From Bacteroidales bacterium (GTDB taxonomy: Bacteria > Bacteroidota > Bacteroidia > Bacteroidales > WCHB1-69), in assembly GCA_031266895.1 (NCBI GenBank), contig JAISAD010000094.1, forward strand, positions 1-8,872: DNA of 8,872 bases, in the 5' to 3' direction. Each line of letters opens with the position of its first letter. Positions within the stretch are counted from its first letter, which is position 1. Made by a program: the position numbers and the translations under genes. Below the pieces are notes generated by a model that saw nothing but the letters and a program-made list of their open reading frames with translations, made no database searches and was not told the DNA's origin. Positions 1 to 6,864 of this stretch are shown one piece after another.

Positions 1-103
1 GTGCTTTTTTACCCTCCGAAGTGACCGTCATCTCAGAGGTGAAATCGTTTTGAGGAAGAGTATTTTCTTCCAAATTGCAGTTTTGGTTTTCTTGGTTTTC
101 CAT
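1..103 (-). CDS. 5' part of an unidentified protein gene, running off the left edge
   Basis: Reading leftwards from an ATG at 103, the frame stays open for 34 codons to the window edge. The visible peptide begins MENQENQNCNLEENTLPQ and is rich in Asn, Gln and Glu. It has no signal peptide or membrane segment, so it looks like the flexible acidic N-terminus of a cytoplasmic protein. A promoter-like TATCTTTG on the same strand lies 50 nt upstream (153-160), which supports this start and suggests a transcription unit separate from the TPR gene to the right. Acidic N-termini of this kind occur in several Bacteroidota families, for example DUF349 proteins, but too little is visible to assign one. 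Confidence 0.55.
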   Translation of the reverse strand, partial: MENQENQNCNLEENTLPQNDFTSEMTVTSEGKKA

Positions 104-152
104 AAGATTATTGAATTTAATTAAACCTTTAATTTGATAAATAAACAGTTTG

Positions 153-160
153 CAAAGATA
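153..160 (-). promoter_or_regulatory. Bacteroidota-type -7 promoter element for the leftmost partial gene
   Basis: On the minus strand this reads TATCTTTG followed by C, a full match to the Bacteroidota -7 consensus TAnnTTTG. It lies 49 nt upstream of the ATG at 103, leaving a leader of about 40 nt. No convincing TTTG -33 box is seen 18-21 nt further upstream, so the call rests on the -7 match and its position. Confidence 0.55.
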
Positions 161-217
161 CCATTTTTTTCATTTTATTTATCAGAATACCTTTGATGCT
201 TTGTTTTCAAAATGCTA

Positions 218-1486
218 TTACCAGCTCAAATTGTTATAAATCACCAAAATGCGGGCATCAACAGGAAAGCAGTGACACTGTTCCAATTCGCGGGCACGTA
301 TTACCACCATGCGTGCCTGTTCATAGTCGCCAATAGCAAAATAGTAGGCGGCATCTATTACTAAGCGATGGTATTCGACGGCTATAGCCTGTGTGAACTG
401 CTCTGTTGTCAAATTTTCTGCAACTTTTGCAGGCTCTGCTGCCATGACAGCAGTAGTGGGAATATCGGCAATTTTGTCATTATCGTATTCATTTTCATTT
501 TCGGCAGTATAAAGTGAGTCTTGGCCGCTGTTATTATGGGCATCAATGGCTTTTTGGATAGCATTAATGGTTATTTCATTTTGAGTTTGATCGGTAAATT
601 TTATAAATTCTTGATTTTCATTTTTATACTGTTCTGCATAATCTAAAAAGCGGAAGGCGCTTTCATAATTTTTGCGTTCCAGAGCTACTCGTGCAATGAT
701 AATATAAGACTCATATACGCCGCTTTTCGATCGTAAAATGCCTCTATAGTAATCGTCATTGCAATAATTGGAGGGCATATTGTGGCAAAATTCTTCCAAA
801 ATAGTGAAAATCTGCAATGCATCTGCGGCTTGATCATTTTTTATCAATGAATCGCCGGTATTGTAGAGCCTGTTGTAAAGCATTGCCGTAATGTCGGAAA
901 CGCGCTTTTCCAGTTCATAATCAAGTAGGGCATTGTTATAAATATCGTGCACCAGCTCCACGCAACGGGTATATTGCGGCGTGCGCAGGTAAATTTCGCA
1001 CCGCAGCACTTTAGCCTCTGCATTGTCAGGATTGTGCTGTAATGCCTTTTCAATCCACGCTAATGCCTCTTCCCATTTGTGGATTGTCAAAAGCTGTTTT
1101 GCTTCTTCAATAAAAAGAGTATCCGTTTGACTTTTAAGCAGATAAAGAGAATCTAGCTTTAATCTGACGGCAAAAGATACTTCGTCATAGCGGCGCACTA
1201 CCTCATAATAGACCAAATCGGGACATTGGCGCACATTATTAAGCAGCGTGTCAAGATAGCCTTTAAGTTCTTTATCCAAATCTTTGGCAAAAAGATAATG
1301 CAGGCGTACCAAATCGGGATTATCGGTTCGTAATGCAGCAGCACGCTGTTCAAAAGCATTAAGAACAGGCATAACTTGCTTGCAATCAAATGGCTGCTGT
1401 CCAAAAAGTGTAACACACAGCAGCAAAAGAGATGCGCTCATTAACCCGCTAAGCCTGTTTTGTACATGTTTTCTTATAAATTTCAC
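218..1486 (-). CDS. Exported tetratricopeptide-repeat protein, cysteine-rich
   Basis: A 422-residue protein starting at GTG. The next in-frame ATG, at codon 16, would remove the basic n-region, so GTG is preferred. Residues 1-30 form a signal peptide: basic KFIRKH start, then a hydrophobic core SASLLLLCVTLF, with cleavage probably near Gly29-Gln30. No lipobox is obvious. The mature part is helical with TPR-like units. The clearest is about 126-159 (KWEEALAWIEKALQHNPDNAEA), with weaker ones near 160-190, 260-290 (RKNYESAFRFLDYAE) and 376-405 (GDYEQARMVVIRARE). An acidic linker lies around 327-345. The mature part has eight cysteines, several in close pairs (163/175, 234/242, 404/406). TPR domains usually bind proteins; the partner is unknown. 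It is the last gene of the murD operon, starting 2 nt after the thioredoxin lipoprotein, so the two are probably translationally coupled and act in the same compartment. Confidence 0.85.
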   Translation of the reverse strand: MKFIRKHVQNRLSGLMSASLLLLCVTLFGQQPFDCKQVMPVLNAFEQRAAALRTDNPDLVRLHYLFAKDLDKELKGYLDTLLNNVRQCPDLVYYEVVRRYDEVSFAVRLKLDSLYLLKSQTDTLFIEEAKQLLTIHKWEEALAWIEKALQHNPDNAEAKVLRCEIYLRTPQYTRCVELVHDIYNNALLDYELEKRVSDITAMLYNRLYNTGDSLIKNDQAADALQIFTILEEFCHNMPSNYCNDDYYRGILRSKSGVYESYIIIARVALERKNYESAFRFLDYAEQYKNENQEFIKFTDQTQNEITINAIQKAIDAHNNSGQDSLYTAENENEYDNDKIADIPTTAVMAAEPAKVAENLTTEQFTQAIAVEYHRLVIDAAYYFAIGDYEQARMVVIRARELEQCHCFPVDARILVIYNNLSW

Positions 1487-1488
1487 TT

Positions 1489-2022
1489 TTATTGAGGCAG
1501 AAGAACAGTTTGTATTGCCTTTTCCAATTCTTCTAGGGTAGGTGCTCCCACAATTCTGGTTGGCTGTCCGTCAGGTTTCATCAAAAGCAGCGTAGGAATG
1601 CTGTTAATGTTGAAAGCCAATGCGATACCGGGAGACTTGTCGGTGTTCAGCTTGTAAAAAATGACCTGTCCCTGATACTTTTTCGCCAGTTCGGTGTACA
1701 TGGGAATCATGCGCGTGCATGGGCCGCACCAGTCGGCGTAAAAGTTTACAATGCATGGCGTTTTTCCTTTATACTGGAATCCCTTTGGATTATTCACTTC
1801 TGTAATTTTTTCCACAAATTCCAAATCAGACAATATTTGCACTTGTCCCGACAGGTCTTCGCGAATGGCGGAAATGTTGTTTTGCCCGGCCATCTCTTCG
1901 ATTAGGGTGTTTTCTTCTTGCAGAATGTCGCCCGTATTTTTGTCTTGCGGTGCTTGTCCTTGCCGGCAGGAAAAGAGCGCCAGCGAGCAACTTATCATGA
2001 GGAATAGAACGGTATTTTTCAT
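1489..2022 (-). CDS. Thioredoxin-fold lipoprotein (periplasmic thiol-disulfide oxidoreductase)
   Basis: A 177-residue protein with a lipoprotein signal peptide: MKNTVLFLMISCSLALFSC, with lipobox L-F-S-C and Cys19 as the predicted lipidated residue. A polar linker (20-60) follows, then a thioredoxin fold with the redox motif WCGPC at 98-102 in the usual context NFYADWCGPC. The cis-proline loop SIPT is at 141-144, and PDGQ leads into the last strands. WCGPC is the classical reducing thioredoxin motif, so a reductase or isomerase role at the membrane surface is likely. The electron donor and substrate cannot be read from sequence. It begins 20 nt after murD and ends 2 nt before the cysteine-rich TPR gene, which is a plausible client. 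The length fits single-domain thioredoxin lipoproteins of Bacteroidota. It could be grouped with TlpA/ResA-like proteins, but the active site is closer to TrxA. Confidence 0.9.
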   Translation of the reverse strand: MKNTVLFLMISCSLALFSCRQGQAPQDKNTGDILQEENTLIEEMAGQNNISAIREDLSGQVQILSDLEFVEKITEVNNPKGFQYKGKTPCIVNFYADWCGPCTRMIPMYTELAKKYQGQVIFYKLNTDKSPGIALAFNINSIPTLLLMKPDGQPTRIVGAPTLEELEKAIQTVLLPQ

Positions 2023-2042
2023 ATGTTATAATGTAATGTCGT

Positions 2043-3446
2043 TTACGGTTTAATTTCGGTTGTAATATGAGGAAACGAAGTTATCAGCGATTTAAACAGC
2101 CGGCCGCGCTCTTCAAAGTTCTTAAACTGGTTATAGCTGGCTGCGGCTGGCGAGAGCAGGCAACTTTTTCCCGCTTGAGTGCACTGATAAGCAAACGCAA
2201 CTATTTGTTCAAAATTGTATTCCACGATAAAATTTGAAGGCTTCCGCCCGGTTTGGCACCATTCGGCTAAAATCCGTTCGCCGGCAGGACCGGTAAAAGC
2301 GAAGTTTTTTATGGAGCTACTTATCAAAAAATCAATTAATTGTGAATAATCAACGCCTCTGTCCAAGCCGCCAAGGATAAGAGTATCTACATCTTTGATC
2401 GTTCGCACCGCCGCCATAGTGGTTTCGGGAATAGTGGATATACTGTCGTTGTAAAATTTGATATTGTTAAATCGCCCTACAAATTCAATGCGGTGTTCCA
2501 GTCCGCGAAAGGTATGGAGCTGTTTCAAAATAGCTTCATCGCTAATATGCTTGAGCTTACATGCCAGCAGTGCCCCCATGATATTGTAATAGTTGTGCGA
2601 GCCGGGCAGGTTGTGAAATGCCTGCAGATCAAATTGTGCCGTAGTTTTGCCCTGTACTGCCAGCACAATTTTGGACTCAAAACTGTATGCGCCGTTTTCG
2701 AGAACCCTGTTGCGACTGTAGGGCAGGTAGTTGCGCGGTAAAGATAAGGCACTCAGCAGGTAATTGATATGGACATCGTCGCTGTTGTAGATAGTAAAAT
2801 CGTGTTCGGTTTGATAACGGCAGATGTTGAGTTTGGCCTGTTGATAATTAGCGAATGAGTTAAAATGGTCAAGATGCTCCTGATAGAGATTGAGCAAAAT
2901 GGCGATGTGCGGCGCATGGCGGATAAACTCGAGCTGATGCGCCGACAGTTCGGCTATTACCGTAGTTTGCAGCGTAATATTATCAATAATGTCGAAAAAG
3001 GGGATGCCAATATTGCCGGCTAAAACAGTCGGCAGACCGCTTTGATGCAGAATGTGATAAATGAGCGAAGCTGTAGTGCTTTTCCCTTTGGTGCCGGTTA
3101 CTCCGATGGTCTGACTGCCGAATGCCTGTAAAAACAGCGCTGTTTGAGAACTTATTTTATTCGGTTGAATAAAGTAATTGATGTGATTAAGATTAACACC
3201 GGGCGTTTTCAAAATCAGATCGTAATCATTCAAATTTTGAGCATAGCTGGCACCAGTAATAACGGTAAGGCGGCTATCATGCGAAATATCGCTCAGATTA
3301 AGCTGCTCGCTGCGGTCGGCAACAGTAAGCGGCAACTCCGGAAAAACGCTTCTAATAAAGCGATAAGAAGACATTCCCTCTTTCCCAAAACCGAGAATAA
3401 TGATTTTTTTATCTTTTAAATAGTTTACTATCAGTTTTTTATTCAT
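2043..3446 (-). CDS. murD: MurD-family UDP-N-acetylmuramoyl-L-alanine--glutamate ligase, divergent (MurD2-like motifs)
   Basis: A 467-residue Mur ligase; the family adds glutamate to UDP-MurNAc-L-alanine in the cytoplasm, using ATP. The N-terminal Rossmann-like domain has ILGFGKEGMSSYR (17-29). The ATP-binding P-loop is TGTKGKSTT (117-125). The central domain has NIGIPF (145-150), ELSAHQLEF (166-174), NLYQEHLDHF (186-195) and Lys205 in QAKLNI, the position of the carbamylated lysine. The C-terminal domain has GLEHRIEFVG, FYNDSISTIP (331-340), LILGGLDRGVDY and LSPAAASYNQFKNFEERG (431-448). The length is normal. Compared with textbook MurD, Asn is replaced by Lys in the P-loop and Lys by Ile in NDSKATN. 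Both changes resemble, from memory, the MurD2 subgroup, some of which add L-Glu, so the donor isomer is uncertain. It is the first annotated gene of the leftward operon and stands outside the usual division/cell-wall cluster, so another murD may exist elsewhere. The start at 3446 directly abuts the stop of a possible small ORF. Confidence 0.88.
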   Translation of the reverse strand: MNKKLIVNYLKDKKIIILGFGKEGMSSYRFIRSVFPELPLTVADRSEQLNLSDISHDSRLTVITGASYAQNLNDYDLILKTPGVNLNHINYFIQPNKISSQTALFLQAFGSQTIGVTGTKGKSTTASLIYHILHQSGLPTVLAGNIGIPFFDIIDNITLQTTVIAELSAHQLEFIRHAPHIAILLNLYQEHLDHFNSFANYQQAKLNICRYQTEHDFTIYNSDDVHINYLLSALSLPRNYLPYSRNRVLENGAYSFESKIVLAVQGKTTAQFDLQAFHNLPGSHNYYNIMGALLACKLKHISDEAILKQLHTFRGLEHRIEFVGRFNNIKFYNDSISTIPETTMAAVRTIKDVDTLILGGLDRGVDYSQLIDFLISSSIKNFAFTGPAGERILAEWCQTGRKPSNFIVEYNFEQIVAFAYQCTQAGKSCLLSPAAASYNQFKNFEERGRLFKSLITSFPHITTEIKP

Positions 3447-3548
3447 CTATAAAACCTGCCTGAATAGTTGTCGTTTCTTTTTAATTTCTTTGCCACTGAT
3501 AATAAAAGCTGTACAAGTTTCATTCAATTGCAACATTCCGTTTTCCAT
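3447..3548 (-). CDS. Candidate 33-codon small ORF abutting the murD start
   Basis: An ATG at 3548 opens a frame that ends with TAG at 3449-3447, so the next base begins the murD ATG (TAGATG, zero spacing). The peptide starts MENGMLQLNETCTAF and ends EIKKKRQLFRQVL, with a basic, amphipathic-looking C-terminal half and no signal peptide. It lies downstream of the probable murD promoter at 3587-3594 and would fill most of an otherwise long leader of about 130 nt. I recognise no family. It could be a real small protein, a leader peptide that couples translation into murD, or chance, since AT-rich leaders often contain frames of this length. No distinct ribosome-binding site is seen. Confidence 0.3.
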   Translation of the reverse strand: MENGMLQLNETCTAFIISGKEIKKKRQLFRQVL

Positions 3549-3586
3549 GATTTCTTCATGATTTTCATCATTTTGTTTTCGGCTTG

Positions 3587-3594
3587 CAAAAATA
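3587..3594 (-). promoter_or_regulatory. Probable -7 promoter element for the murD operon
   Basis: The minus strand reads TATTTTTG followed by C, matching TAnnTTTG. A weak -33-like TTTCG lies 19 nt further upstream (3614-3618 on the plus strand). It would start transcription near 3580 and give the murD operon a leader of about 130 nt containing the candidate small ORF. It is back to back with the thrS promoter in the 273-nt divergent spacer. Confidence 0.5.
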
Positions 3595-3651
3595 CAATTT
3601 TATTTTAATGTGTCGAAATAGGATTTAACTGTTTTCGGCTTTATGACGATT

Positions 3652-3681
3652 TTTGATTTTCTATTTAATTTTGTATCTTTG
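3652..3681 (+). promoter_or_regulatory. Bacteroidota sigma-ABfr-type promoter for the thrS operon
   Basis: A -33 box TTTG (3652-3655), an 18-nt spacer and a -7 box TATCTTTG (3674-3681) followed by C match the known TTTG...TAnnTTTG architecture of the Bacteroidota primary sigma factor. Transcription would begin near 3687-3690, leaving a short leader of about 30 nt before the thrS ATG at 3720. That is too short for a T-box or another large riboswitch. Confidence 0.65.
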
Positions 3682-3719
3682 CACCTTAATTTTTTTATCT
3701 CTAAAATATAGATAATGGC

Positions 3720-5654
3720 ATGAAACATATTACTTTACCTGATGGAAGCGTTAAAGATTTTGAACAGGGAATTACTCCATACCGGATTGCATTGAGCATT
3801 AGCGAGGGATTGGCACGCAATGTGCTGGCCGCAAAAGTGAACGATAGGGTGGTGGGGTTGGACTGTCCCATTAACGAAGATGTAGCAGTACGGCTGCTCA
3901 CATGGAATGATGAGGAGGGCAAAGCTGTATTTTGGCACAGTTCAGCCCACTTGATGGCCGCTGCCATAGAAGAGCTTTATCCGGGCGTAAAATTCGGAAT
4001 AGGCCCCCATATCGAAAATGGCTTTTATTACGACATAGACTTTATGGATTACCCCATTTCTTCGGAAGATTTTCCGAAGATTGAGGCTAAAATGCAGGAA
4101 ATTGCTGCTAAAAAAATGCAGTATGTGCGCCGGGAAGTGTCAAAGCAGGAGGCATTGGATTACTTTACGAAAAAAGGCGATGAGTATAAGATAGAGCTAA
4201 TTAGCGATTTGGAAGATGGCACAATAACCTTTTACGAAAGCGGTAACTTTACGGATTTATGCCGTGGTCCGCACCTTTTTGATACCGCTTCCATTAAGGC
4301 GATAAAATTGCTCAATACCGCAGGCGCCTACTGGCGTGGCGATGAAAAGCGAAAGCAGTTGACCCGCATTTATGGCATCACTTTTCCGAAAAAGAAGGAA
4401 CTTGACGAATATTTAACGCTTCTGGAAGAGGCTAAAAAGCGAGACCACAGAAAATTGGGGAAAGAGATGGAACTGTTTACCTTCTCGCAAAAAGTGGGTG
4501 CAGGCTTGCCTGTTTGGCTGCCTAAAGGAACTGCCTTGCGCAGGCGTTTGGAGAATTTTTTGGAAAAAGTGCAGAAATCTTACGGCTACCAGCAGGTAAT
4601 GTGTCCCCATATAGGCAATGTGGAACTTTATAAAGTTTCAGGACACTATCAAAAATATGGCGCGGACTCGTTTCGTCCGATTACCACGCCGCAGGAGGGT
4701 GAGGAATTTTTCCTGAAACCGATGAATTGCCCCCATCACTGCGAAATTTATGCCTGCAAGCCGCGCTCTTATCGGGATTTGCCCCTGCGCATTGCCGAGT
4801 TTGGCACGGTGTATCGCTACGAACAGAGCGGCGAACTGCACGGACTTACGCGCGTGAGGGGATTTACGCAGGATGATGCTCATATTTTCTGTACACCCGA
4901 CCAGCTGAAAGAGGAGTTTTGCAAGGTGATTGATATTATTTTATATATCTTCAAAACGCTTGATTTCAAGGAATATATAGCCCAGGTATCCTTGCGTGAT
5001 TCCAGCAATAAAGAGAAATATATAGGGTCTGACGAAAATTGGGAAAAGGCCGAACGCGCCATTATTGAAGCTGCTGCCGAGCGCGGCCTGAATACAGTGG
5101 TTGAAACAGGCGAAGCTGCTTTTTATGGTCCTAAACTTGACTTTATGGTAAAGGATGCGCTTGGCAGAAAATGGCAGCTTGGCACAGTGCAGGTGGATTA
5201 TAACCTGCCGGAACGCTTTGGCTTGGAGTATGTTGATTCCGATCAGCTTAAGCGGCGTCCCGTTATGATACATCGCGCCCCTTTTGGCTCTATGGAACGC
5301 TTTGTGGCTGTGCTGCTCGAGCATACCGGCGGCAACTTTCCGCTCTGGCTCACCCCCGAACAGGTTATTATTCTGCCTATCAGCGAAAAGTATCACGGCT
5401 ATGCCGCTAAGGTAAAAGCGCTGCTGGACGAACAGGATATTCGCGCTACGATTGATGACCGTAATGAAAAGGCAGGCCGTAAAATTCGCGATGCCGAGGT
5501 AAACAAAATACCCTTTATGGTAATTGCAGGTGAAAAGGAAGAGGAAAGCAGCACGATTTCTATTCGCGAACATGGAGCAGGCGATAAGGGCACTATGACG
5601 ATTCCCGATTTTGTAACGCTGCTTAAGGAGCGGATTGCTGAAGAATTGAAATAA
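3720..5654 (+). CDS. thrS: Threonyl-tRNA synthetase
   Basis: A 644-residue class II aminoacyl-tRNA synthetase that charges tRNA-Thr in the cytoplasm; full length for the family. The order is a TGS domain (about 1-62), then the editing domain with HSSAH (73-77) and DLCRGPH (179-185), whose His, Asp and Cys residues remove mischarged serine. The catalytic core follows, with zinc ligands Cys337 (MNCPHH), His388 (DDAH) and His518 (MIHRA). Motif 2 spans about 363-387 (YRYEQSGELHGLTRVRGF) and motif 3 includes GSMERF (523-528). The anticodon-binding domain runs from about 545 to the end (ILPISEKYHGYA, DDRNEKAGRKIRDAE). All key residues are present. It is first in an operon with hflX and aroC, whereas in many bacteria infC-rpmI-rplT follow. 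A two-codon frame ATG-GCA-TGA overlaps its start at 3715-3723. The start is supported by the promoter and by the typical N-terminus MKHITLPDGS. Confidence 0.98.
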   Translation: MKHITLPDGSVKDFEQGITPYRIALSISEGLARNVLAAKVNDRVVGLDCPINEDVAVRLLTWNDEEGKAVFWHSSAHLMAAAIEELYPGVKFGIGPHIENGFYYDIDFMDYPISSEDFPKIEAKMQEIAAKKMQYVRREVSKQEALDYFTKKGDEYKIELISDLEDGTITFYESGNFTDLCRGPHLFDTASIKAIKLLNTAGAYWRGDEKRKQLTRIYGITFPKKKELDEYLTLLEEAKKRDHRKLGKEMELFTFSQKVGAGLPVWLPKGTALRRRLENFLEKVQKSYGYQQVMCPHIGNVELYKVSGHYQKYGADSFRPITTPQEGEEFFLKPMNCPHHCEIYACKPRSYRDLPLRIAEFGTVYRYEQSGELHGLTRVRGFTQDDAHIFCTPDQLKEEFCKVIDIILYIFKTLDFKEYIAQVSLRDSSNKEKYIGSDENWEKAERAIIEAAAERGLNTVVETGEAAFYGPKLDFMVKDALGRKWQLGTVQVDYNLPERFGLEYVDSDQLKRRPVMIHRAPFGSMERFVAVLLEHTGGNFPLWLTPEQVIILPISEKYHGYAAKVKALLDEQDIRATIDDRNEKAGRKIRDAEVNKIPFMVIAGEKEEESSTISIREHGAGDKGTMTIPDFVTLLKERIAEELK

Positions 5655-5663
5655 GATGATGTT

Positions 5664-6854
5664 ATGGCATTAAATCAGGTTGAAATTGGTGAAGAAAAAG
5701 CTATTTTAGTAGGAGTGGCTACTCCGAGTACGCCACAGGAACGGGTAGCAGAGTATTTGGACGAGTTGGCTTTTCTGGTAGAAACTGCCGGAGGCGTGCC
5801 CGTAAAAAAGTTTATGCAAAATTTGCCCTGTCCGGACCCCAAAACCTATCTCGGTTCGGGAAAACTGAACGAGATGAGAGACTGTATTGCTGAGAACAAA
5901 ATAGATATAGCTGTTTTCGATGACGAATTAAAGCCCTCTCAACAGCGTAATATAGAGCAAGTTTTGAACTGTAAAGTGCTTGACCGCACTCGACTCATTT
6001 TGGATATTTTTGCTAAGCGGGCACAGACTGCACACGCAAAAGTTCAAGTGGAATTAGCTCAATATCAATACCTTTTGCCGAGACTGACCGGCATGTGGAC
6101 ACACTTGGAAAAGCAGCGCGGCGGCATTGGGATGCGCGGCCCCGGAGAAAAGGAAATTGAGACCGACCGCCGCATTATTCGCGATCGCATTGCTTATTTA
6201 AGGGAAAAACTGCTGGAAATTGACAGGCAGAAAACCACACAGCGGAGTAATCGCGAGAAGTTTATTCGTGTGGCACTTGTAGGCTATACCAATGTGGGCA
6301 AATCCACTTTGATGAATTTGATTAGCAAGTCGGAAGTATTTGCCGAAAATAAGCTTTTTGCCACTCTGGATACCACTGTCCGTAAGGTCGTTATCAATAA
6401 TCTGCCCTTTCTGCTTTCCGATACGGTAGGCTTTATTCGCAAATTGCCGCACAATCTGGTCGAATCTTTTAAATCTACTTTGGATGAAATCAGGGAGACC
6501 GATCTGATTGTACACGTGGTGGATATCAGCCATCCCGATTTTGAGGAACAAATAGCGGTCGTAACCCAAACGCTGGCCGAAATTGGCGCAGCAGATAAGC
6601 CTGTGCTGACGCTCTTTAATAAAATTGACAACTATCGCTGGGTAGAGAAAGAACCGGATGATTTGACCCCAAAAAACAGGCATAACATTACATTAGAGGA
6701 GTTAATGCAAACATGGATGGCTAAAATGGACAGCAAAACCCTTTTTGTTTCGGCCAAAACTAAAGAGAATTTAGAGCAGTTGAGAGCCACGCTTTATGAG
6801 GAGGTGAAGCGGTTGCATGTTTTGATCTACCCTTATAATAATTTCTTGTACTGA
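5664..6854 (+). CDS. hflX: GTPase HflX, ribosome-associated
   Basis: A 396-residue translational GTPase of the Obg-HflX group. In studied bacteria HflX binds the 50S subunit and splits stalled or heat-stressed 70S ribosomes. The N-terminal HflX domain (about 10-140) has the characteristic DPKTYLGSGKLNE and FDDELKPSQQRNIEQ, followed by the glycine-rich loop QRGGIGMRGPGEKEIETDRR (151-170) and a coiled-coil linker. The G domain has G1 GYTNVGKST (207-215), a G2-region threonine in LDTTVRK, G3 DTVGF (253-257), G4 NKID (319-322) and G5 SAK (363-365). The length and all motifs look complete and active. It starts 9 nt after the thrS stop and ends 10 nt before aroC, so the three genes are surely co-transcribed. 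Its grouping with thrS suggests a translation-linked operon. Confidence 0.97.
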   Translation: MALNQVEIGEEKAILVGVATPSTPQERVAEYLDELAFLVETAGGVPVKKFMQNLPCPDPKTYLGSGKLNEMRDCIAENKIDIAVFDDELKPSQQRNIEQVLNCKVLDRTRLILDIFAKRAQTAHAKVQVELAQYQYLLPRLTGMWTHLEKQRGGIGMRGPGEKEIETDRRIIRDRIAYLREKLLEIDRQKTTQRSNREKFIRVALVGYTNVGKSTLMNLISKSEVFAENKLFATLDTTVRKVVINNLPFLLSDTVGFIRKLPHNLVESFKSTLDEIRETDLIVHVVDISHPDFEEQIAVVTQTLAEIGAADKPVLTLFNKIDNYRWVEKEPDDLTPKNRHNITLEELMQTWMAKMDSKTLFVSAKTKENLEQLRATLYEEVKRLHVLIYPYNNFLY

Positions 6855-6864
6855 GCAAAGGGAA

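Noticed and set aside
3550..3575. Alternative minus-strand starts upstream of murD (ATGATGAAAATCATG), giving a short Lys-rich peptide
   Set aside because: That frame stops after 15 codons within the leader and overlaps the longer candidate small ORF; nothing supports it.
3682..3719. T-box or other leader-based control of thrS
   Set aside because: The leader after the predicted promoter is only about 30 nt, too short for such an element, and no T-box sequence is seen.
4941..5573. Minus-strand 210-codon frame opposite thrS
   Set aside because: It lies wholly antisense to a complete, well-conserved ThrS. Its translation shows no recognisable domain and no promoter precedes it.
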